A program made the position numbers and the translations under genes. DNA of 44,521 nt from Treponema sp. (lineage in GTDB: Bacteria > Spirochaetota > Spirochaetia > Treponematales > Treponemataceae), in contig JAFZRP010000029.1 of assembly GCA_017619795.1 (NCBI GenBank), positions 1 to 44,521 of the forward strand, given 5' to 3'. The notes beneath the pieces are model-generated. The model was not told the DNA's origin. It did no database searches and saw nothing but the letters and a program-made list of their open reading frames with translations. Shown here piece after piece: positions 15,766 to 28,100 of this stretch. Positions within the stretch are counted from its first letter, which is position 1, and the number at the start of each line of letters is the position of its first letter.

Positions 15766-16006
15766 ACGTGTACCAAAGTTTCCTGACTCGATAACCGGTA
15801 AACAATTCGTTATTCCGAACTAGATGCTGAAACAAGTTCAGCATGACATTACCAAAAAACCAAATCTTCCCAAAGAACTTTTGTGACCGAAGAAAAAATG
15901 TTCCTTACACAAAAGTTGCCTCAGTGATTGTACCAGGTTTTTATCAATTATCTTACAGTTGCGCACTCAGCTCTGGCCTTTCACCAGATTCCATTGAAAT
16001 ACACGA
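15766..16006 (-). promoter_or_regulatory. Cobalamin (AdoCbl-class) riboswitch aptamer
   Basis: Read on the minus strand, the conserved core appears in order. GGTGAAA (15985-15979) lies in a CTGG/CCAG-closed loop. AACTGTAAG spans 15960-15952 and CACTGAGG 15926-15919. A 10-bp P6-type stem pairs 15917-15908 with 15885-15876. GGGAAG spans 15871-15866 and the B12-box core GAGTCAGGA 15789-15781. The outer stem pairs CGTGTA (16005-16000) with TACACG (15772-15767). A variable arm closed by GGTAA/TTACC (15853-15849 and 15801-15797) contains a REP-like repeat. It should reduce expression of the lipoprotein and TonB receptor genes when cobalamin is abundant, through the terminator downstream. Confidence 0.93.
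15812..15847. repeat. REP-like repeat inside the riboswitch variable arm
   Basis: It starts with ATTCCGAA (15812-15819), then TAG, then a perfect hairpin ATGCTGAA/TTCAGCAT (15824-15831/15837-15844), and closes with GAC. The opening octamer and the closing ATGAC match the shorter hairpin at 4993-5016. Its minus-strand translation (LNLFQHL) is the familiar signature of such intergenic repeats in other bacteria. Confidence 0.7.
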
Positions 16007-16010
16007 GGAT

Positions 16011-16016
16011 AGTATA
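16011..16016 (-). promoter_or_regulatory. -10 element of the riboswitch operon
   Basis: TATACT on the minus strand (16016-16011) would start transcription near 16004, exactly where the aptamer's outer stem begins. An overlapping TATTAT at 16019-16014 is an alternative. The -35 region is AT-rich without a clear consensus. Confidence 0.5.
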
Positions 16017-16059
16017 ATAGAACAAAATATTTTTTTCTATTAAAAACAGTAATGTAGTG

Positions 16060-16065
16060 TATAAT
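16060..16065 (+). promoter_or_regulatory. -10 element of the giant lipoprotein gene
   Basis: TATAAT (16060-16065) predicts a start near 16072 and a 36-nt leader containing the CAGGAG ribosome site before ATG 16108. No good -35 is visible. It lies back to back with the minus-strand riboswitch promoter. Confidence 0.5.
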
Positions 16066-16107
16066 AAATAAAATAATTAATTTGTTATGACAAAAACAGG
16101 AGTTTAA

Positions 16108-19100
16108 ATGAAAAAAGTCTTTACTATTTTTATCATAACCCTTTTTTCCATAATTCTCTTTTTTAATTGTAAGATTGATGCAAATACCAATGAGAAAGAT
16201 TCCTTTATTGAAGAAATAAAAATATTACAGGAACCTTATAAAACAAAATATAAAAAAGGCGAAAGGTTAGATCTTGCCGGACTCGTTGTGGTAGCTGTTT
16301 ACAGTGATGGTAGCGAAGAAACTATTACCGATTTTACAACCTTTCCTGCAGAAGGAGAAAAGCTTGATTATGTTGGAACCAAGGAAGTCGCAATTAGAAA
16401 AGATATAAAGAAATCTAAAGATAGTCTTATTTGTTTTGCATACTTTAATATAGAAATAGAAGAAAAGACAAGAAATTACAACCCAACAGAAGGATTTGTT
16501 TTTGTTGAAGGTGAAACAATTACCGGAAGTGAGGAATATAGTTCACAGGGGAATGGAGTCTTTACAGAAGGAAAGCATGTTACTCTTAATGATTTTTATA
16601 TGTGTGACCACGAAGTTATGCAGGGTGAATATGAAATTATAATGGGTAAAAATCCTAGCATTGGAACAACAAATACTGCAAATGAAGAATCACAGAAGAG
16701 CAGACCTGTTGAAAATATAAGCTGGTATGAAGCAATTGTATATTGTAACAAACTCAGTCTAAAAGAAGGTTTAACTCCTTGTTATATAATAGAAGGAATA
16801 AATGATTGGAACTTGCTTTCATATAGCGAAATACCAGAACAAAATAATAGCATCTGGGATAACGTAGTTTTTGATTCATCTGCAAATGGTTATAGACTTC
16901 CAACAGAAGAAGAGTGGGAGTTTGCTGCTCGTGGTGGTAAAAGTACTTATGGAACAGCTTCTTTTAAAGAAGATTCTGGAACAGATATTGCTTTGGTTGA
17001 ATGGAATAAAAAGAATAGCGATGGAAAAACTCATGAAGTAAGAAGAAAATCTCCTAATGCTTTAGGTCTTTTTGATATGGGTGGAAATGTTCGAGAATTA
17101 TGCTGGGATTCAAACGGTTCTGAAAGAATTGTAAGAGGAGGAAATTATTTAAGCTCTTTAGAAGATTATTCTTTTTTGGAAAGGAACAGTATTCTTCCAT
17201 ATATAAAGGATTCTTCTATAGGTATGAGAATTACACGTTCTGTAATTCAAGAATCATCAGGTAAAAGTTTTACAATTAATTACGTTTCTTCTTATGGTCA
17301 AAAACCAGCTGATATAATGATATATGATGGCAATGTGCTTACAGGAAGAAATCTGCCGGAGCTGAGTTGTAAAGGTTATGAGTTTTTAGGCTGGTACACA
17401 AGCAACAGCTTTGAAGAAGAGACTAGAATTACAAGCGGTTACATCGTTACAGGAGATTTAACTTTATATGCTAAATGGATTAAGGTTACTAGTACAGATC
17501 CTCAGCCTGAATCTGCCCAAATAAGGCTTGTTGTTCAGTATCCAACAGAAACACTTACTCGGGTAAAGAAAGGCGATGGCATTTTGTTTGAGGGTGTTGT
17601 TTCAACAATTAATGGAACCCCAACAATTACAATATCAAGACAAGGCGAAGCTGATGAAAACGAAGTTGTAATCTGGCGATATGAGTTTGAAGAGGATGAA
17701 GGAATAGAAAATACGGTATCTGGCACTTATGACTTTTCTTACAGCAGGTACATACCGGAAACCTGGTTCAATCAGGCAAAAAGCCAGCAGTACAGAGTTA
17801 TAATACGTGCAGATAATGGAAAAATTGTAGAAAGCGAAAAGACCGTGTTCTATGATGTAGACGGACCGGAAATCAACATCACAGATATAAAGCCTGTTGT
17901 TGAAAAATATTCTAGAGAATGCATAAATAAAAAGATTACTGTAAAAGGATTTATTACAGACAAGTTTGATAATGTAGATTCTGCAAACTGGGCTCTTGTT
18001 AAGAGGGATGATGCTGGAGAAGATGTTATTATAGATAGTGGCAATGGACTTAAATCAAGCTTTACATTCGAGGCAGATACTGGTAATTATGATTATACAG
18101 ATGCATTCCTCAGAATCAATGCATACGATAGGGCAGGAAACAAAACTACAAAAGACTTGTATTATTACATAGATCAGTCTACAGATATCCCGACAATTCA
18201 GCCAAACGATCCTGATACACTTACCTTTGACCTTAAATCAAAACAAGCATTAGTTGAAACTAACAATGCAATGACAGACACTGACTATAGAAAGAACTTC
18301 TTTACAGGTAATTCTCAAATACTCTTGAAGTTTACAGATGATGATGGGATAGACAAAATTACTGTATCTACAACGGTAGAAGGACAAAGTGAGGCTGCAA
18401 CTTCATCATCAGTCCAGGCAAAAAATGCTACAGAATATACTTATGCATACAAGGCACCAGAATCAGAAGGTTACTATAGAATAGATGTTGTGGTAACAGA
18501 TAAAAATGGTGGAACTAATGGAGAAAACTTTTGTATACTCGTTAGTGGCGAAACTCCATCTTTAAAGCTCACTACATCTCCAGAGTTTATAACAACAAAT
18601 ATAGAAGACATAACTCCTAATGCAAAAACAGCCTTTACAGTAATAGGTTTAAACAGCGGTTCTGCTCCGTTCAAGAAGGTTATTCGTTGTCAAGATGGCG
18701 AAGCTGAGTCCGATGGAATAGAGCTTGCTGTAGCTAAGTTTACAGAAAGTGCAGAAGGCAAGAATGATGTAGTTGACAAAAGACGCTGGGTAGATACTTT
18801 TATTCCAGAAAGCAGTAATGCAACTGGTAGTGTAAGATACGTTCTTTATGATGCTTACGGAATCAGCGCAGAACAAACCTTTAACTACAAGGTAGACAGC
18901 GTTCGCCCTGTTGCAAGAATTACCAGCTGTCTGGATAAATACACCTCTAATAGTGGTACCTTCAGATTTGTTGGAACTGCAAGCGATAATGAGGCTGGTT
19001 CTGGTGTAGCAAAAGTTCAGATAAGAATAGACAACTACGACGAAGAAGTTGGCGATGAAATTGCAAGTTATTGGAGCGAATTACCTGTTAGCGGAAACAA

Positions 19101-22100
19101 TTCAACCGGTTGGATAGACGTCTCTGGTACCGACAACTGGAATGCCCTCATTGCCTTTAGTGATTATCCAAGGGTATTCGGAAAAGAAGGAGAGAAGGTT
19201 CTTTATGTACGTGTTGAAGATGCAGTCGGTAACTACAATGAAATGCAATCAAAGGTATTTATATTCGATACAGTAGATCCAAATGTAAGCATAGACAAAT
19301 ATACAGGTGATGAAGAAAAGGCAATTGTAGCTGTAAACGGAAAGAAGAGCGTTGAAGTTAGTCAGAACTTTTCTCTTGGCGGAACAATGTTTGATAAATA
19401 TGGAATAGAAAATATTACAGTTGAGCAGACCTTTGGAGACAATACAATCACAGTTTACGGCATTGATTCAAACGAAGAAAGCGAAGGCAACTGGAGCTGG
19501 CTTGTAGACAATCTTCCAAGAAAAATGGATGCTCCAGGCTCTTCTCAAAATCCTGTTGAATCTGGCAAATATACTTATAAAGTGACAGTAACCGATAAGT
19601 CAGGTAAACAATCCTCCGAAACAGTTACTGTCTCTGTTGATATAACTCCACCAACAATTACAATTACAAAACCACTTGGCAATATAACAAATGCAGATGG
19701 CAGTATAACAAAGAACTTCCTCAGCAGCGATTCTTATATGTTCCAGGGAAGAGTTGTAGATAATGAAGAAGGAACCGGTGTAGACAAGTACTTCTACTAT
19801 CTTACAACCGAAGATACAGTACCAGATGACACAAGTGCTTGGAGTTTTGCAACAAGTGATGTTGACTGGTCCTTTGCAAAGACAATTGCAGACGGACCTA
19901 ATGCTGTTACAGGCTATGATCTTTATGAAGGCGAATGGAAGCTTTATGTAAAGGCAGTCGACAAAGCTGGAAATGTATCTGATATTGTTTCGCGCGAGTT
20001 TAGTATAGATAAGGCAGCTCCTGTAATTTCAGTAACAAATCTTGAAGAATCAGGAATTACATATTTTAAGGGGTCAACCTTTACTGTAAATGGAACTGCT
20101 TCGGATACTTACGGAATAGAGTCTGTCGTTATTAAGAATGGTACAACTCCAATCGCCACTATTTCCGGTAGTAATATTACGAATAACAATTGGTCATTCC
20201 CATTACAGCTTGAAGCAAATACAGGTCTTTCTCTTTCTTTTACTGCAACAGATAAGGCAGGAAGACAAAGTGAAACAATAACAAGAAGCGTTTACAGAGA
20301 CACACAGCCTCCATCTCTCTGGATAACCTCAGATTTGAGCGGTTTAATTACAAATGTAAGTAGTGGTGTAAGAATACAAGGTTCTGTAAATGACGGAACA
20401 GGTTGCGGTGTAGATAAGGTTCTTTATTCTATTGACGGTAGCGAACCTTCATTACAGGCAGCAATTACTGAACAAATCTGGACCATAATCCTTACTCCTG
20501 AAAATCTTCCAGCAGAAGGACTGTACACACTTAAAGTAAAGGCAGTAGACAAGCTTGGTAACAAAACCGAAACTCCTGTTACAGGAGCACTCGCTTACGA
20601 TATAGCCAAACCTATAATTACAGTTAAGCTTAATGATGGAACAGAAAGACCTGTTTCAAATAATAATTATACTAACCCTATTGTTGTAAAAGAAGACTAT
20701 TTCACAATTTCTGGAACATTCAACGACACAGGTACAAACGTAACGGTATCTGCTACCTTGGATTGTTTAGACGAAACTGCAACCACAACCATCACACAAA
20801 CTCCGTCAGCAGCAAAAAGCGGAACGTGGACACTTGCTCAGACAAGAAGAAATGGAACACAAACAGTAACAGATATTCCTGATGGAACTTACGAATATAC
20901 AATTACTGCCATAGATGAAGCCGGAGTTTACACAGGCAGTACGGCAAGAAAAGAAAGCATTAGGTTTAGAGTGATAAAGGATACAATTGCACCAACGGTA
21001 ACAATAACGAATCCTGAAACTGATATAGCAAGAAAAAACACAAATGCAATAAACGAAGCTTACTTCCGTTTTGAAGGAAGTATAACAGAAGCAAACGGTA
21101 TACAAGCAGTGTGGTACAAGATTGTTGACATAACGGAAGCTGCACCTTCTGTTCCAACTTCTAGTCAGAGCGCACTTAATGCAGCGAACTGGAGTAGCTG
21201 GGCAAATGCAAATTATGGTTCTTCAACCTGGAATGCTACGCAAGCCTTTAAGGCAAAGGGTGCTGCAGGCGACGGTATAGAAGAAGGTAACTATAAGATT
21301 TATGTATACGCAGTAGATAAGGCAGGAAACGTTTCAACAGTAGCAGTCCGTGAGTTTGATGTAGATATGGCTTATCCTAGCCTTGCAGATGCTTCAACAG
21401 TAGTAAGGACAAAAGAAGGATTTACTCTCTGTGGAATGGCAAGCGATACCTTTGGACTCTTAGCTGGAACAGATGCGCTTACAATCAGCGATGGAACCCA
21501 AACATGGAACGTTTCCGTTATTAGCAGCGGAGAGTGGGCGAAAGATTTTGTTGTTGGCTCAAGCAATACTTCTGCCGAAAACTACATTTCGGATGGAATA
21601 AAAACCTTTACAATTACAGCAAAAGATAAGGCTGGAAAAACAGCTTCTATAACGAGAACAGTAATTGTAGATACGACAGCACCTGTAGTAACAATATCAA
21701 CTTTTAATGACAGCACAAATGGACAAAGCTATATATTCAGCGGAATCGTAGTTGATGAGAATCTAAAATCGGCAGTAGCAGAATTGTTTAAGAATGGAGA
21801 TGCAACTCCTGTTCAAACAAAGAATCTAACTCCAGATGCAGAAGGCAATTGGATTTTAATTGTATATAATCTTGCAGAAGGTGAATACACACTTAAGGTG
21901 ACTGCTACAGATATTGTAGATACAGTAACTACAGTTGATACAGCTAGTGATTCTAGCTATAAGCTTATTGTAGATGCAACGGCACCGGCTTCAACACTTT
22001 CTATTGCAAGTGGAACTGTATATGGGGCAGATGGAACTGTAGTTAGTACAATTGTCAATAATGGAAAGTATTATTCAAAGGCAGCATACACAATTAATGG

Positions 22101-25100
22101 TGTAATTACAGAAGCAAATTACGATGCTTCTCAGGTAACACTATATGCAAAGAAGAATGGAGTTAATATCATAGCTCCAACTTTAAGTGGAATTGAAAGT
22201 AAGAATTGGAGCTTTACAGGAATAACTTCAGAAGATGCAGAATATGAATATAAGCTTAGAATAAGTGATAAAGTTGGAAATGAAACAGAATACATTGTAA
22301 CAGTTGTTTATGATACAACGGCACCTGCAGCAACTGTAACAAGACCAGATACAAACTTTTCTGGCGCTAACTCAATTAGTGGTTCAGCCTATAACTTTAC
22401 CGGTGTTGCAACTGACGAAACAGCTGGAATCCTTGTTGAGAGATACATAATTACACAGGAAGAACTTACTGTAGCACAGATTAAGACAAACGGTGCAGCA
22501 GGAACAGGCTGGACAACAGTAACGTCAGACAACGGAACCTGGGCATCTCCTACTCAGACACTTATAACTGGAACAACACCAAGTGCAAATGCAAATACAC
22601 TTCACGAAGGTAAGTGGTATGTATACATCTATGCAAAGGATATTCTCGGTCACGAAACAACAGCTTCAAGAATTGTTTGGATTGACCAGTCAGCTCCTGC
22701 AATTACAAACGTAAGCAGTGGAACGCTGAGCGGAACTACGGCTACAAACGGTACAGTAACAATCAGCGGAAATGCAACTGATGCAAATGGAATCACTGGA
22801 ATTGTTATTCACGATGCATTTGTACCAACAATATCAGGGCAGACCGGTGTTGCAGACGTAAGCCTTACAGCTGATCAGCTTGGAATAGATGGTAGTTTTA
22901 TAAGGACTTATTCAGCTGCAAATCTTAATGATGGAGAACACACCTTCACAATCACAGCTACAGATGTAGCTGGAAAGACAAATACAACAACAATAGCAGT
23001 CGTAGTAGATAAGACCGCTCCTTCTCCAGTACTTAGCGGTGTTCCTGACAAGGATGATACAAAGGGAAGTGCATTCACATTTAGTGGAAGTGCGGCAGAT
23101 GCAACTTCTGGAATTGAAAAGGTAGAGATTACAATTTCTAACGGAATACAGACAAAGACTGTACAGGCAAGCGGAAAAGAAGTATGGTCTTCAAGAATTG
23201 GCTTCTATACAACAGGATGGACTGATATATTTGGAACACAAGCAGCTCCAATTCAAGGAGAAAAGACAGTAACTATTACAGCATATGACGGAGCTGGTAA
23301 TACAAGTACTACGACAAATACATTCTTATTTGATAATACAGATCCTTTTATTTCAATAGATGAAAGTTCAATCGGACAGTTCATGCCTGTATCTGGATTT
23401 ACAATTATAGGTACTATAGCAGATACTTATCAGCTTGGTAGCCTTAGTCTCATAGAAAAGAAAGATGGTACTCCAACAGCAGCTTCTGGTGAAGATGGAT
23501 ATACAGTAATGACATCAACTGGAACTTCAGCTAATTTCTCTATCAATGTACCTCTTGGAGACGTAACTCCAACAGACGGAACATACACATACGAGTTTGT
23601 ATTAACAGACTCTGTAGGGCATATAGTAAACTCTAAGATATATACAACTACAGTAGATTCCACTGCACCGGTAGTAAGTATAACTACACCAGCAACAGAT
23701 TTTACAAATAAAGGTGTTGATGCAATTGCAGAAACAAGCTACAGATTTACAGGAACTTCAAATGATACAAACGGTATTTCAGCAGTTTACTATAAGATAG
23801 CTACAACAGCTCCGGCAAATGTACCGACATCATCTACACTTGCAGAAAGCACATGGGCAAATGAGGGCTTCATAAAGGTTAACTCAACAATAAACTGGAC
23901 AGCATTCCCAACCTTTAAGGTTAAAGGTGCAAGCGGAGACGGTATTGAAGAAGGACTTGGTTACAAGATTTACGTATACGCAGTAGACAATGCAGGTAAC
24001 GTTTCAAGTGCAGCAGTACGCGAGTTTGATGTAGATATGGCTGCACCAAGCTTGACAGTTGGAGTAACAACAAATGCTAACTGTATTGAAAAGAACGCAG
24101 TTTACTATTTCAACAGTGAAAATCTTACAGGTACATTGGCCTATTTAGACACATTGGCTATGTCATCTTCGAGAGCAATTAGAATTAAAGTGGATGGTGT
24201 TGATATAACAGATAACTCAACATTAACATCTACAAGTTGGTCAATTCCTGCATTTAATTTTATAGAATCTGAAATGTCTACTATAATGTTTGAAGCAACA
24301 GACAGTGTAGGAAAAACAGCAATTAAAGCGTTCTCTGTATGTAAAGATACAACTGCTCCAATGATTGCTATAGTAAGACCAGAACCTGACGGAAATATTG
24401 ATGTTTCTCCAGTTAATGCACGAATCTCTGTAGTTGAGAATGGTGTAGGTATACAGGGTAAGACAGCCACGGTTGATAGTAAAGTTGAATATAGATTTAA
24501 TGGAGGTGCCTGGACACCTACAAATTACACAGGTGGAACTGCAATAGAACAGGAACTTGACCTTGGAACAACACAGGGTGAAATGACTCTCGAGGTACGT
24601 GCAACAGATAAACTTGGCAATACATATATAACACCTGCTGTAACATTCTACTACGACTACCAGGATCCTGTTATAGTAGAAACAGACGAAGTCGAAAGAT
24701 ATGTAAACGGAACATTTACACTTACAGGTACCGCTTACGATTCATACAAGCTCAGTTACATTGAAGTAAAAGACACAATTGACGGCAACAAGGTTTACAG
24801 GTCTGATTCTAATATAAATACTCAGATTACTTATACAGGTGATATTGAAAATGCAGTTTCAGCTGCAACAGCAACAACCTGGACACTTGCATTTACATCA
24901 GATGACTGGGCAGGTTTCTCAGAAGGTAACCACGTATTTAAAATTACAGCTTATGACGTATCTGGACGAAGTGCGGAAGTTCCTAACAAGAACATCTGGA
25001 TAGACAAGCATGCACCGGTTGTAACATCAGCAATTGTTCCAACAACAGCACAGACACAGGGTTCTTCATTTAGATTCAGCGGAATTGCAAAGGATTATAA

Positions 25101-28100
25101 TAAGAATGCAGGCACAGTAAACAGTAATTCTCTTGACTCTGGAATAAAGAAAGTTGAGATTCAGATTACGAACGATGGTGTAGCAGCAGTTAATTCAACA
25201 ACAGCAACTGCAACTGCTACAGGCTGGATTGATGCAACTGGTCAGGAAGATTGGAATACAATAATAGCATTTGATAATTACGAAGTATTCTCAACAGAAG
25301 GCGTTAAGACTCTTCATATACGAGCAACAGATGAATCAGGACTTACAAGCACTGTATTTACAAAGAACTTTGTATACGATAAGGCAGCTCCTACACTGGC
25401 AGTTTCAACATATACACCAGAGGGTGGCTCTGCACTTTCAATAAGCTCAACAGATAATGAGCCTACATTCAATGTAAACGGAAACTTTACATTGAGTGGT
25501 ATATCATCAGACAATAACGGTGTAAAGGATATTAAGATTTACCAGAAGATTGGAACTGGAGATGAAGTTCTTCTTCAGATTCTCACTGGAAGTCAGACTG
25601 CTTCCTGGTCTATTTCAGGACTTCCAAGAAATCCAGACTCAACATCTACAACTCTTAATGGCAATGACCTTAGTTCCGGTATTTATACTTATAGAGTAGT
25701 GGTAACAGATAATGCTGGAGTTACAGATATCCCTGAATCAACTGCTAAGACTGCATCAAAGACTGTAAAGGCAACAATAGATAAGACAGCTCCTGTAGTA
25801 GTAATTACAAATCCTGCCAACGAGAATGCAAATACAGGCTTGAATGCAATAAGCGTAGTAAGCAACAGATTTGCAGGAACTGCTTCAGATAATCACGACG
25901 GTGCAACAGAAGTTGGTGCCGTATGGTATAAAATTATTGCACGTGACGGTACAGTTCCTACAGCTCCTACAGCAAGTACAACAGTAGATAGCACTTGGAC
26001 AGGACTTGGCTTTAAGAAGGCTTCTAATACAACAAACTGGTTCTTCTCTCAGGCAATGAACGAAGGTACAACAGCAAACGACAGTGACCATATCTGCGAA
26101 GGCTGCTACAGACTCGTAGTTTATGCAGTAGACAATGCAGGTAACGTATCTACTCCTGAAACTCAGTACTTCGATGTAGATATGAATGCACCTATAATTG
26201 AGACTATGCTTGATGATTCATATCTTAATGAAAGCATGACACAGACAAAGACAGCTGCATACACCTTCAAGTATAAGGTAACAGAGACTTACGGACTTGC
26301 AGCTAATAATCCTGTTGTTACAATGAAGAAGGATAATGTTGACTTTACAGGCTTTACGCAGAGTGCAGCAGATGCAGACAGTTATGTAACAGTAACTATA
26401 AACAGTCAGACAGACGGTTTATATGAGTATACAATCTCTGCGACAGACCTCGTAGGTAAGAACTATACAATCAGACGTAACATCCTGCTTGATACAACAC
26501 CACCAACACTCAGCATAATATCTCCTGATTTGTCAGGTTACCAGAACACACTCAACGTTAAGGTAAACGGTTCTTCAGAAGATAAGTCTGGCACACAGGC
26601 TGTATGGTATTCATTCGGAGTTGCTTCAATGCCTTCAGTACCTTCAACCAATACAACAGTAGATTCTTCTTGGACAAGCAACGGTTGGACAAAGGCAACC
26701 GGTTCAACAAGCTGGAACTTTACTGTAACTGGTGTGGAAGGTACAGATAAGAACCTCTACATTGCGGCAGTTGATACTAACGGCAAGGTAACAACATCTG
26801 GTGCAATATCAGCAGTTGTAAAGGTTGACGTAACTAACCCAACACTTACAGAAACAGGCGTAGGAGCCGGAACGCAGTACAAGAATGCAGCATTCACATT
26901 GAGTGGAACAGCAATTGATGCAGGTTCAGGACTCGTTGCAGTGAATCCTGTAACAATTATAGATGGAAGTACAAATTATAATCCAACAGTAACATCAGGT
27001 ACTTGGATACAGACTATAACTCCAGCTTCTGACGGGGAATATACATTTACAATCAAGGCAACAGACAATGCCGGACGTGAATCTACCTTGAGCCGAACAG
27101 TTATTTACGATACAGTTCTACCAACTGTAAGCACAAAGGCAATATCAACATCAATAGACAGCCAGAAGCATACTGTAAACTCAACCGTATGGTATAGCAC
27201 AAGCCAGATTCCTGTTGTTATAGAAGGAAGCGACGGTGACAGTAACGGTTCTGGAGTTTCTACAATAGAATGTTCTACAGACAACTCAAGCTGGAGCCTA
27301 CTTAGCAGAAGCGGTAGCAATTATATCGGAACGATTTCTTGTACAACACAAGGTGAAAACACAATCTATATCCGTGTAACAGATAATGCTGGTAATACAA
27401 CATCTTCATATGACACCCTCACAGTTAACGTAGATACTTTATCTCCTGACACATTTACATTAGGCACAGTTGAGGGAGCTGCACTTGAAGGTATTAAGCT
27501 TGTAAATGGTAGAGAAACATTAACCTTCACAGGAACAGCAACAGATAATACAGATGGATGTGGTATTGCAAGTGTTAAGCTTACAAAGATTGGTTCTGTG
27601 ACAAAGAACATTGCAGCAACAAATAATTCAGGTACATATTCAATTACTATTCCTGTTGCAGATATGCCAACTGTTACAACACCGGTTAATGTTATCGTAA
27701 CTGTAACAGATAATGCCGGCAACAGTGCAGAGTTCACAGCATTCCAAATGCAGTTTGATAACACTTATCCACTTGCAACAGTTGGAAATATTGCCGATGC
27801 AGACAAGACAACATCATTCGTAACAGAAGTAAACGGCACAATCACTGTGAGTGGAACAGCAAACGATACTCACTTGCTTACTGGAATTAAGCTGCAGTAT
27901 CAGACATCTGCAAACGGAACAAGTGGCTGGAGTGATTGGGCAGATTATATAGCAACTTCAAATACAACCGGTTCTTTCTACAACTGGAGCTACAATATTG
28001 ACACAACAGCAAGTCCATTCACAGATGAAACATATGTACGCTTCCGTGCAGTCGCAACAGACGAAGCTGATAACACTGGTAACACAGGTACAACTACACA

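Noticed and set aside
15659..15844. Small minus-strand frame starting MLNLFQHL
   Set aside because: It is read through the REP-like repeat and the riboswitch terminator; it is a known kind of spurious repeat-derived frame.
15843..16043. Small plus-strand frame of 66 codons
   Set aside because: It lies across the conserved riboswitch core on the other strand and lacks a ribosome site.
17100..17240. Diversity-generating-retroelement variable region at the end of the C-lectin-like domain
   Set aside because: The region is not enriched in AAC/AAT-type variable codons, and no template repeat or reverse transcriptase is in the window.
24141..24470. Minus-strand frames of 60-150 codons under the giant gene (this and many others)
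   Set aside because: They are shadows of the Thr/Ser/Val-rich Ig coding frame and have no start signals or recognisable domains.
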